Assembly: GCA_963704975.1 (NCBI GenBank)
Contig: CAVPIK010000038.1
Coordinates: 62,001-126,000, forward strand
Direction of reading: 5' to 3'
Length of the DNA: 64,000 nt
Origin: JAGNDO01 sp963704975
GTDB lineage: Bacteria > Chloroflexota > Anaerolineae > Caldilineales > Caldilineaceae
Below are positions 40,809 through 48,895 of this stretch, in pieces. The position numbers and the translations under genes are program-made. Below the pieces are notes generated by a model that saw nothing but the letters and a program-made list of their open reading frames with translations, ran no database searches and was not told the DNA's origin. The stretch's first letter is position 1. Each line of letters opens with the position of its first letter.

Positions 40809-42418
40809 ATGCCCCATCGGACGCCGCCCATGTTGACACCCACCCAATCAAACTTGTTTTCATCTAACCGCCGCTGGCTTGGACTGATCCTGACCATGCT
40901 GGCCGCCACGGCGACCATCTTGCTGGCCTGGCCCCACCCGGTCCTGGCCGGGGGGACGACGGCCCCGGCCCTGGCGGAGAGCTTGGCTGCCCCCGGCTTC
41001 TGGTATCTGCTGGCCGCGGGGATGGCCTTGCTGGTGCCCGCCGGGTTGGTGCTGATCGGCGCGGCCGGTCTCAGCCCGGAGCGGGCGTGGGACGCGGCGT
41101 TGGGCGGGCTGGGCGCGGTGGGGTTGGCGGCCTTGGCCTATTGGGCCGTGGGCTTTGCCCTGCAATTTGGCGGCGTGGGTCTGGCCCATGTGCGCCCGGA
41201 ATTGGCGGACCTGGTGTGGGAGTGGAGCGCCCTGCCCGCGGCCTGGGGCACGGATTGGGGCATGGCCGGGTTGAGCGGCTGGTTCCTCAGCGGGGCCAGC
41301 ATTACGCCCCTGGCCTATGCGCTCTTTTTGGCCCATCTGCCCTGGGCCATCACCGCGGCGTTGCTGCCCGTCTTGGCCTTGCGGGGACGGGCCCCGGCCG
41401 CGGCCACGTTGGTCCTGGCCCTTGTCACCGGCGGGGTGATCTATCCCCTGGCCGGGAATTGGGTGCAGGGGGGCGGCTGGCTGGCGGCCTTGGGCCGAAA
41501 TTTGGGCCTGGGCCACGGGCTGGTCGATTTTGGCGGCGCGGGGACGGTCTTTTTGGTGGCCTCCACCGTGGCCTTGGCCGCCCTGTGGTATTGGGTGCCC
41601 CGTCCGCCCAGACAGGCCGTGGAGCCAGCCCACCCTGCCCCCGGTGCATCTGCCCCTCTTGGCCGTGGTGGGCGCATTCCTGATCATGGCGGGCAGCATC
41701 GGCTGGAGTTGGTCCAACCCTCTGCAAATTGAAGTGCTGGGCGAGATCGGTCCCCTGCGGGGCAGCGCCAACGCCATTCTTGTATGCCGCGGGCGGACTG
41801 TTGGCCCCTTTGCTCTACACCTGGTTTGTCACGGGCAGCAGCGACCCCCTCTTCACCGCCCGGGGATTGGTGGCGGGGATGGTGGCCGGATTGGCCGCCG
41901 GTCCGTTTGTCTCGCCGCCGGGCGCGCTGATCATCGGCGTGCTGGCTGGGGCGAGTGTGCCGGTGGTGACCTATGTGGTGGACCAACGTTTCCGCCTGGA
42001 TGACCGGGCCGGGATCGTGGCGATGGGCTTGGTGCCCGCCTTGCTGGGGCTGACGGTGATGGGGCTGTGGGCCGACGGCGTGGTGGGCAGTGGATGGAAT
42101 GTGACCGGCGTGGGCGAGTATTTGGGCGTGGCGGGCCAGGGGGTCTCCGGGCTGTTTGTGGCGTCCGGCTTCCAGGCCGACTTCCCCGGCCAACTCCAAG
42201 CCCAGTTGATCGGGCTGGTCAGCCTGACCCTGTGGGGGACCGTCACCGGCGCGCTGCTCTGCCTGCCCCTGGGCCTGATCTTCCGCACCCCGCGGTCCGC
42301 CCATGCCGATGACTATGCCCACGAGACCGAACGCTTCGTAGACGAAGACGGGTACGACCTCTCCCCGTTGGATTCAGAACTGGCCGCCTTGGCTGGGGAT
42401 CCGCTGCAGAGAAGGTAA
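40809..42418 (+). CDS. Amt/Rh-family-like membrane protein lacking the twin histidines
   Basis: About 536 residues. The N-terminal helix (ILTMLAATATILLAWP) resembles the signal of AmtB, and about eleven further spans follow. The Amt order is recognisable: YWAVGFALQFGGVG, WFLSGASITPLAYALFLAH, YPLAGNWVQGGGWL and GLVDFGGAGTVFLVAS. In AmtB the equivalent of the last reads DFAGGTVVHI; here the pore histidine is Phe. The second histidine (VFGVHGVCG in AmtB) also lacks a counterpart in GIVAMGLVPALLG. The C-terminus is a short charged tail. Breaks near 41635 and 41785. It may be a sensor or a transporter of another substrate. An in-frame ATG at 40830 is an alternative start. Confidence 0.68.
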
Positions 42419-42420
42419 CA

Positions 42421-42530
42421 AAAATAGGCCACGGATTGAACGGATTGGACGGATTAAAAACGGATCTTTCTTTTTTAGAAAGATCCGTTTTTTGATCCGT
42501 TTGATCCGTCCGATCCGTGGCCTATTTTTT
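42421..42530. terminator. Nested palindrome with inner terminator
   Basis: The inner stem aaaaacggatctttct pairs with agaaagatccgttttt. It is enclosed by reiterated ggccacggattgaacggatt and its near-complement ending ggcctatttt. It lies between the convergent Amt-like and thpR genes and supplies the final Lys-Lys-stop of thpR. Confidence 0.9.
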
Positions 42531-43149
42531 GAAGGCGTACCGGCTCAATGGGGTATAAACGCTGCCGGTGGGCCGCAGTTCGCTTTGGATGAAGGTGACT
42601 TCTTGCACGAGGAGTGTGCCCAGATCGGAGAGATCCAAGGGCGGAGCGGCGCGGAAGGCGGTGAGGGCGGCCCCAAGTTGGCGCTGCTGTGGGGACGAAA
42701 CTCTGGCGTCCCACCCGGGCCAGGGTGAGGTGGGGCGAGTAGGGCCGGGTCTCGGCGGGGAAACCGGCGGACTGGGCGAGCTGCTCCACCCGGCTTTGCA
42801 GATCCCCCAAGGCGGCCATGTCCCCGGTGATGCCGACCCACACGACCGTGGGCCGGGCGCACGAGGGGAAGCAGCCCAGCCCGGCCAACGTCAACGCGAA
42901 AGGAACCTGTTCCCGCAGCACTGCCGCCAAGCCCCCCTTCACATGCTCAATCTGATCTGTGCTCGTTTCTCCCAAAAAGCGCAAGGTCACATGGGCTTTT
43001 TCCACCCCGGACCAACGCAGCACCCCGTCCGCCACTCCGGCCCCGCGCAGATGACCCCGCAAGGCCCGCGCCACCCGGTCCAGCCCCGCTCTCATTTCGT
43101 CGGATAGATCTATGGCGATGAATGTACGTATGGTTTGAATGGCGATCAC
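42522..43149 (-). CDS. thpR: RNA 2',3'-cyclic phosphodiesterase (2'-5' RNA ligase family)
   Basis: A 2H phosphoesterase of about 208 residues. The two catalytic HxTx motifs are KAHVTLRFLGE and YSPHLTLARV, and the family start is RTFIAIDLSDEMRAGL. These enzymes open 2',3'-cyclic phosphate ends of RNA and can ligate 2'-5'. A one-base shift near 42715 changes the end, which otherwise reads LVQEVTFIQSELRPTGSVYT. The start is probably GTG at 43149; the leader is a gggtgaagggg word repeat that also mimics a ribosome binding site. Confidence 0.87.
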
Positions 43150-43187
43150 CCCTTCACCCTTTCCCCCGTTCACCCCTTCAGCCCAGC

Positions 43188-44132
43188 CTATCGCTCGACC
43201 CGATCGTCCCGGCGGGAGCGGATGAAGAAGAGGCCGCCGAGGAAGGAGAGCAGGCTGAGGCCGCCGATGCCCAAACCGGACAGGCAGAGCAGGCCGGTGA
43301 GGGTGTTGCTGCCCAGCAGCCCGGTCTGGGCCGTGGGGCTGGCGGCGGGAACGGGGGTGCCGTTCGTCGATCCCAGCAGACCGCTGAAGATGCCCGCGGC
43401 CAAGGGGGTGGCGGTGGGCAAGGGGGTGAAGGTGGCTTCGGGTTGGCGCACGGGGGTGGCGGTGAAGGTGGCGGTGTAGACCACGTAGGGCGGCGTGGGG
43501 CTGCCCGGCTCTGGGGTGAGGGTGGCCGTGGGCGTGGGGGAGGGGATGGGCGTCTCTGTGGGCGTGGGGGTGGGGCTGAAGAGGGGGGTCGGCGTGGCCG
43601 TGGGGGTGGATGTCGGCGTCTCGGTCGGCGTGGGGGTGATCGTGGGGGTGTCCGAGGGCAGGGGCGTGGGGGTGATGTTCAGCCCATAGCCGCAGCGCAC
43701 GTAGATTTCGCCGGGGTCGCCGTTGTCGGTGATCTCTTGGAGTTGGAAGCAGTAGCTGACGCCGGGGATCAGGCCGAAGGCGTTGAGGTTATAGTCCGCG
43801 GTCTCGGTCAGGCTGCCGGTGGCCGCAATCAGGCCGCCGATGGGGTGATAGGCGCTGTCCGGCTCGTTTTCCTGTTTGCAATAGACCCGATAGCCCACCA
43901 GGTCATACTCTTGGGTGGTACCCCAGGTCACCCGCACCCGGTCTGCCTGGGCGATGGGGTCGAAGTAGGCCAGTTGAATGGCGGCCTGGGCGCTCTTGGC
44001 CCCCAGAAACATGCCCCCGATCGTTCCTGTGATCAAACCAAGAAGTAGAAACATCTGCCACAGACTTTTCCACCAGCGCGACGGGCGCGCTGAAAAGCCA
44101 GGAGCAGCGGGGCGGCGTGGACGGATCGGCAC
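43188..44132 (-). CDS. Surface protein with FN3-like domain, Thr/Pro linker and C-terminal helix
   Basis: An exported protein of 314 residues. An N-terminal signal anchor (WQMFLLLGLITGTIGGMF) is followed by a beta domain (DRVRVTWGTTQEYDLVGYRV, then VSYCFQLQEITDNG) of fibronectin type III character. A Thr/Pro-rich linker (TPTPTETPTSTPTATPTP) leads to a C-terminal membrane helix (LGIGGLSLLSFLGGLFF) and a basic tail RSRRDDRVER, so the domain is displayed outside the cell. Start GTG 44132. It is immediately downstream of the SCO gene and probably co-transcribed. Confidence 0.75.
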   Translation of the reverse strand: MPIRPRRPAAPGFSARPSRWWKSLWQMFLLLGLITGTIGGMFLGAKSAQAAIQLAYFDPIAQADRVRVTWGTTQEYDLVGYRVYCKQENEPDSAYHPIGGLIAATGSLTETADYNLNAFGLIPGVSYCFQLQEITDNGDPGEIYVRCGYGLNITPTPLPSDTPTITPTPTETPTSTPTATPTPLFSPTPTPTETPIPSPTPTATLTPEPGSPTPPYVVYTATFTATPVRQPEATFTPLPTATPLAAGIFSGLLGSTNGTPVPAASPTAQTGLLGSNTLTGLLCLSGLGIGGLSLLSFLGGLFFIRSRRDDRVER

Positions 44133-44138
44133 GGTGGC

Positions 44139-44759
44139 CTAGCCCTTTTTCAGTAGATATTCGATGTCGGGGAGCATCTCGGCGGGGGTGGACTCGAAGG
44201 CAAAGAGTTCCCGCCACATACCATCCTGATCCACCACAGCGATCCCGGCGGTATGATCGACCAAATAGTCCCCGTTGGCCGTTTTCTCCGTGGCGCTCTG
44301 TTCGGCCCAGGCCCCAAAGGTCATTTTGGCCGTCTCCAATTCGGGGCCGGCGGGGATATGCAAGCCGTAGAAGTTGGGGTTGAAGGCGGGAATATAGGTG
44401 GCCAGCTTCTCCACCGTGTCCCGCTCCGGGTCCACGGAGATGAAGACGAAGTCGACTTTGGCGGCGTTGTCGCCCAGCATGGCGTGGAGCTGGGCCATCT
44501 CGGCCAGGGTGGTGGGGCAGACATCCGGGCAGAAGGTGTAGCCGAAGAAGACGACCATCACCTGGCCCTTGTGCTCGCTCATGCGGAAGGTGGTGCCGTC
44601 CCAATTGGTGCCGGAGATGTCGTAGATCTCCTTGGGCGGGTCAATCAACGTGCCGTTATATTTGTACCCACTGCCGCAGGCGGTCACGAGCAGGCTGAGG
44701 GCGAGGAGCAAGGTTAAGAGCAGATAGATTCGGCGGGGTGAGGCGGGTTGGGTGTGCAT
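44139..44759 (-). CDS. SCO1/SenC family copper chaperone lipoprotein
   Basis: A 206-residue lipoprotein with lipobox LLVTAC after the signal helix. The thioredoxin-like domain holds the copper-binding cysteines in TFCPDVCPTTLAEM and the distal histidine in YLVDHTAGIAVVD. SCO proteins deliver copper to the CuA site of cytochrome c oxidase or reduce its cysteines. The ctaA gene at 58411 supports a heme-copper oxidase in this genome. Unbroken. Confidence 0.92.
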   Translation of the reverse strand: MHTQPASPRRIYLLLTLLLALSLLVTACGSGYKYNGTLIDPPKEIYDISGTNWDGTTFRMSEHKGQVMVVFFGYTFCPDVCPTTLAEMAQLHAMLGDNAAKVDFVFISVDPERDTVEKLATYIPAFNPNFYGLHIPAGPELETAKMTFGAWAEQSATEKTANGDYLVDHTAGIAVVDQDGMWRELFAFESTPAEMLPDIEYLLKKG

Positions 44760-44788
44760 GGTGGCGTCCGTTGTCAGTTTATCGAAAG

Positions 44789-45505
44789 TTATTTGCGCCC
44801 GGAAGGTTGAGCGTTCTCCTCGGTGGCGGAGTCAGCATCATCCGAGACCAAATCGGCCAGCAGGGTGCGGATCTCGGTGACCGCGGCTTGGTCGACATCT
44901 TTGGCATACCACATGCGCATTTCGTGGTAGAGGCGCTGGGTCAGTTCGGCCAATTGGTCTTCCTGGGCTGGGGTGATGTCGTCATCGTCCAGATCCATGA
45001 GGGCCGTGTAGTCGTCGTGGCTCTCCATCCACCGGTCCAAATAGGTGTCGGCCAGTTGAGGCCGGGGGCCCCACTGGGTGCTGACCTCCCATTCCTCGTC
45101 AAAGACCAGGAGCAGGGGGAAGTCCAGATCCGCGTCCTCGTCCAGCAGATCCACCTCCTCGACCAGCCCGGCCAAAGAGGTCAGATCGTCGTCTGTGGTC
45201 AAGATGCGCAAGCTGAGGCGGGGGGTGGTCTCCACCAGGCGGGCCAGCAAGGGCAGCAGGATATAGGTGTCCGGGCTCTCCGCCTCGACCACCACCATCA
45301 GGTGCAGCCATTCGGGATAGGTGGCCAAGAAAAGCTGATCGTCCGGGCTGAACCGGACTTCCTGCCGACGGCTGCGCAAAGTCGGCGCGGCTTCCGGATA
45401 GGCGACCAGATATTCGGCAAAGGAGAGCCCGGCGGTGACAGCCAGAGATTTATGATTCAGGGGCACGGGTTTGGTTAGGGTCGGGTCCAGATCGAGATCG
45501 ATCAT
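44789..45505 (-). CDS. Thioredoxin-fold protein without CxxC
   Basis: An acidic protein of 238 residues. The segment WLHLMVVVEAESPDTYILLP followed by LARLVETTPRLSLRIL and FPLLLVFDEEWEVSTQWGPRP follows the beta-alpha-beta pattern of the Thioredoxin_9 family, with the usual wg-rp ending, but no cysteine pair is present. The C-terminus is acidic (LVSDDADSATEENAQ). It lies just upstream of the SCO gene on the same strand. A redox role is doubtful without cysteines; function unknown. Confidence 0.6.
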   Translation of the reverse strand: MIDLDLDPTLTKPVPLNHKSLAVTAGLSFAEYLVAYPEAAPTLRSRRQEVRFSPDDQLFLATYPEWLHLMVVVEAESPDTYILLPLLARLVETTPRLSLRILTTDDDLTSLAGLVEEVDLLDEDADLDFPLLLVFDEEWEVSTQWGPRPQLADTYLDRWMESHDDYTALMDLDDDDITPAQEDQLAELTQRLYHEMRMWYAKDVDQAAVTEIRTLLADLVSDDADSATEENAQPSGRK

Positions 45506-45620
45506 GCAGGCTCCACTTGGGTGGGGGGGCGAATAGATTCAGGGAATTGAGGATAATGGTTGAATTTTAACATATCCTTTGGCAATCGTTTAGTTCGGCG
45601 CAGAGGGCGAAAGGCGAAGA

Positions 45621-45687
45621 CGCGAAACGTGAAAAATGAAACGTGAGGTCGCTTGCGGTTTTCACTTCACGTTTCACGCTTCACGCA
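45621..45687. repeat. Inverted repeat of cgaaacgtgaaa words
   Basis: cgcgaaacgtgaaaaatgaa plus acgtgagg on the left and acttcacgtttcacgcttca on the right, loop around gcttgc. The spacer 45506-45797 holds no gene; the rest is the glyA leader. Confidence 0.75.
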
Positions 45688-45797
45688 ACACGCCCACGAT
45701 TGACCAAAAATGAGAGCAATGGTATTGTGAAACCGATAACAAATTCATCTGGCGCATGGGTTTGCCTGTGCGTTTTTCTCTTGGGAGGAGTATCCAC

Positions 45798-47115
45798 ATG
45801 AGCCTTTCTGTCTGAACTGTTGGCCAATTCTTCATCCACCGTGGGGGCTTGGACCGACGCACCGGATCCCCGGGTGATTCTGCGGGACAGTGACCCGGAG
45901 TTGTACAGCGCCATTGAACTGGAGCGTCAGCGCCAGAGCGATGGCATCGAGCTGATCGCCAGCGAGAACTATGTTTCGCCGGGGGTGTTGGCGGCCATGG
46001 GCAGCGTGCTGACCAACAAATATGCCGAGGGCTATCCGGGCAAGCGCTATTATGGCGGCTGTGTCTATGTGGACGTGGCCGAGGAGATCGCCATCCGCCG
46101 GGCCAAGGAGCTTTTCGGCGCCGAACATGCCAACGTGCAGCCCCACTCCGGGGCCCAGGCCAACTCCGCGGTCTATTTGGGCCTGCTCAACCCGGGCGAC
46201 ACGGTGCTGGGCATGAAGCTGGACCACGGCGGCCATCTGACCCACGGCTTCCGGCTCAACAGTTCGGGCCAACTCTACAACTTCATCAGCTATGGGGTGA
46301 AAGAGGGGACCGAGCAGATCGACTATGACGAGATGGCCCGGTTGGCCGACGAGCACAAGCCCAAGATGATCGTGGTCGGCGCCAGCGCCTATCCCCGCTT
46401 CTTCGACTATCCCCGTCTGCGCCAGATTGCCGACAGCGTGGGCGCGCTGCTGATGATGGACATGGCCCATGTGGCCGGTCTGGTGGCGGCCAAGCTGCAC
46501 CCGGACCCGGTGCCCTATTGCGATGTGGTCACCACCACCACCCACAAGACCCTGCGAGCGGCCCGGGGCGGCATGATCCTGTGCAAAGAGAAGTATGCCA
46601 AGATCATCGACCGGGCGGTCTTCCCCGGCACCCAGGGCGGCCCGCTCATGCACATGATTGCGGGCAAGGCGGTTGGTCTGGGCGAAGCCCTGCAGCCCTC
46701 CTTCGTGGCCTATCAGCAGCGGGTGTTGGACAATGCCCAGACCCTGGCCCGCACCTTGGAGGCCGAAGGGCTGCGCATGGTCAGCGGCGGCACGGACAAC
46801 CATCTGCTGTTGGTGGATCTGGGCGTGCTGGGCGGGGACGAGATCACGGGCAAGTCCGTGGAGAAGGCCCTGGACGACGCCGGCATCCACTGCAACAAGA
46901 ACATGATCCCCTACGATCCCAAGCCGGCCATGGTCACCAGCGGCATCCGCCTGGGCACCCCGGCGGCCACCACCCGGGGCATGGGCGAAGTCGAGTTCCA
47001 GCAGATCGGGCGCTGGATCGCCTCCATCGCCAAGGAGCCGGGCAACACAGCCCTGCAAGCCCAGGTCAAGGACGAAGTGCTGGAGATGGTGAAGGCTTTC
47101 CCCGTGCCGGCGTAG
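45798..47115 (+). CDS. glyA: Serine hydroxymethyltransferase
   Basis: PLP-dependent SHMT converts serine and tetrahydrofolate to glycine and methylene-tetrahydrofolate. Landmarks are ELIASENYVSPGVLAAMGS, NKYAEGYPGKRYYGG, VQPHSGAQANSAVYLGLL and the PLP lysine in VVTTTTHKTLRAARGG. The ATG at 45798 has GGGAGGAG upstream and reads MSLSV before an apparent extra base near 45815; the frame then runs ELLANSSS. A TTG at 45820 would be the start if that base is real. Otherwise complete. Confidence 0.95.
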
Positions 47116-47188
47116 GATTTTGGATTTTGGATTGGTGATTTTGGATTGGGTGACTCGTCCAACGTCCCCGGCACGCAACACGCAACAC

Positions 47189-47233
47189 AAAAAGACGCCG
47201 AATTGGGGCTTGATCCCAATTCGGCGTCTTTTG
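47189..47233 (+). terminator. Terminator after glyA
   Basis: caaaaagacgccgaattggg pairs with cccaattcggcgtcttttg around cttgat. It is preceded by reiterated gattttggattgg and acgcaacacgcaac words. Confidence 0.9.
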
Positions 47234-47366
47234 CTTCCCCCTCTTTCGTGCTACAATGCGTCCCACCCCCGATCTCCTCACGTTTCACGCATCTCATATC
47301 TCTATCTCATTTCTCTTTCTCATATCTCTATCACTCCGCATCCATCATCCCAAAGGACATCGCCAT

Positions 47367-48725
47367 GCAAGCAAAGGCAGAGACCGGCTACAGCCGCCGA
47401 GAGCAGGTCGGCTGGTATTTCTACGATTGGGCCAACTCGGCCTTCTCCACCACGGTGGTGACGGTCTTCTTGGGACCGTATCTCTCTTCCCTGGCCCGGG
47501 CCGCGGCAGACGCTTCCGGGCGGGTCCACGTGCTGGGCATCCCCATTGCCCCAGACTCTTTCTTCACCTATTGCGTCTCCTTGTCCGTGTTGCTCCAGGT
47601 CCTCTTTTTGCCCATCTTGGGGGCCATCGCCGACTATTCCCACCTGCGCAAGACCATGATGCAGTTCTTTGCCTCTCTGGGCGCGGTGGCCACCATCCTG
47701 CTCTTTGTGGTGACCGGGGATCTGTGGTGTTGGGCGGGCTGCTCTTCATCATCGCCAACCTGGCCTTTGGGGCCGCCATCGTCTTCTACAACGCCTATCT
47801 GCCCGACATCGCCGCGCCGGATGACCGGGACAAGGTCTCGTCCCAGGGCTGGGCCATGGGCTATTTGGGCGGCGGGCTGCTGCTGGCTATCAATCTGGTC
47901 TTCTTCCTGATGCGAGACAGCTTTGGGGTAAGCACAGATCTGGCCGTGCGCATCAACCTGGCTTCGGCAGGCTTTTGGTGGCTGGGCTGGTCCTTCATGA
48001 CCTGGAACCGGCTGAAATCGCGCCACGCCGCCCGTGAACTGCCCAAAGGCGAAAGCTATATCAGCATCGGCTTTAAGCAGTTGCGGGAGACCTTCCGCGA
48101 GGCCAAGAACTATCCCCAGACCATCCGCTACCTGATCGCCTACCTGGTCTACAACGACGGCATCCAGACCGTGATCGCCGTGGCCGCGGTCTTTGCCGCC
48201 GCTCCATTGATCCAGGGCGGGCTGGAGATCGAGCAGGGCACCCTGACCATGGTGATCCTGATGATCCAGTTTGTGGCCTTTGGCGGCGCGCTGCTGTGGG
48301 GACAGTTGGCCAAGCGGGTGGGGGCCAAGCAGGCCATCCTGATCAGCTTGGTGATCTGGTCTGCCGTGGTGACCTATGCCTATTTTGGCCTACAGGGGGA
48401 CAGCCGGGTGATGCAGTTCTGGATCCTGGGCGCGGCCATCGCCTTGGTGATGGGGGGCAGCCAGGCCATCAGCCGCAGCCTCTTCTCCCAGATGATTCCC
48501 AAGGGCAAAGAGGCCGAGTTCTTCTCCATCTACGAGATCAGCGAGCGGGGCACCTCCTGGCTTGGGCCGCTGATCTTCGGGTTGGTCAACCAACTTTTCA
48601 ACAACCTGCGGTTGGCCATCATCTCTTTGATCATCTTCTTCATAGCCGGCCTCTTCCTGCTCTACTTCGTGGATGTGCGCCAGGCCATCGTGGAATCGGG
48701 CAACGAAGTGCCAGCAAAGATCTAA
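47367..48725 (+). CDS. UMF1-family MFS transporter
   Basis: A 12-span major facilitator of the Atg22/UMF1 group. The hallmark start EQVGWYFYDWANSAFSTTVV is present, followed by LPILGAIADYSHLRKTMM, YNAYLPDIAAPDDRDKVSSQ, GWAMGYLGGGLLLAINL and IPKGKEAEFFSIYEISERGTSW. Bacterial members have no fixed substrate. A one-base shift near 47725 interrupts the end of an early helix. ATG 47367. It is transcribed away from pyk and separated from it by two palindromic elements. Confidence 0.87.
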   Translation, partial: ASKGRDRLQPPRAGRLVFLRLGQLGLLHHGGDGLLGTVSLFPGPGRGRRFRAGPRAGHPHCPRLFLHLLRLLVRVAPGPLFAHLGGHRRLFPPAQDHDAVLCLSGRGGHHPALCGDRGSVVLGGLLFIIANLAFGAAIVFYNAYLPDIAAPDDRDKVSSQGWAMGYLGGGLLLAINLVFFLMRDSFGVSTDLAVRINLASAGFWWLGWSFMTWNRLKSRHAARELPKGESYISIGFKQLRETFREAKNYPQTIRYLIAYLVYNDGIQTVIAVAAVFAAAPLIQGGLEIEQGTLTMVILMIQFVAFGGALLWGQLAKRVGAKQAILISLVIWSAVVTYAYFGLQGDSRVMQFWILGAAIALVMGGSQAISRSLFSQMIPKGKEAEFFSIYEISERGTSWLGPLIFGLVNQLFNNLRLAIISLIIFFIAGLFLLYFVDVRQAIVESGNEVPAKI

Positions 48726-48820
48726 GCCACCCTCCCAGCCTCCCCCAGATTGGGGGAGGAGCAGGATCGCCGTTAAGACTCCGGTCGCACTGTCCCCTCC
48801 CAATCTGGGGTTAGGGTGGG
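48726..48820. repeat. CCTCCCCCA/TGGGGGAGG element, about 95 bp
   Basis: gccaccctcccagcctcccc then agattgggggaggagcagga, a middle diverged from the other copies, and gtcccctcccaatctggggt then tagggtggg. It starts at the transporter stop codon. Confidence 0.85.
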
Positions 48821-48828
48821 TTGAGTCA

Positions 48829-48889
48829 TTCGATGAATAAAAAAGAGGCGACGCCGGATCGGCGTCGCCTCTTTTTTATTCATCGAATT
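48829..48889. terminator. Bidirectional terminator between transporter and pyk
   Basis: A perfect palindrome of about 28 bp per arm: attcgatgaataaaaaagag and gcgacgcc pair with ggcgtcgc and ctcttttttattcatcgaat. A and T runs lie inside the stem, suiting both directions. Confidence 0.93.
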
Positions 48890-48895
48890 TTCCGG

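Noticed and set aside
45690..45797. Glycine or folate riboswitch upstream of glyA
   Set aside because: No recognisable conserved core in the short leader.
45832..47190. 452-codon frame opposite glyA
   Set aside because: Antisense shadow of a highly conserved SHMT gene.
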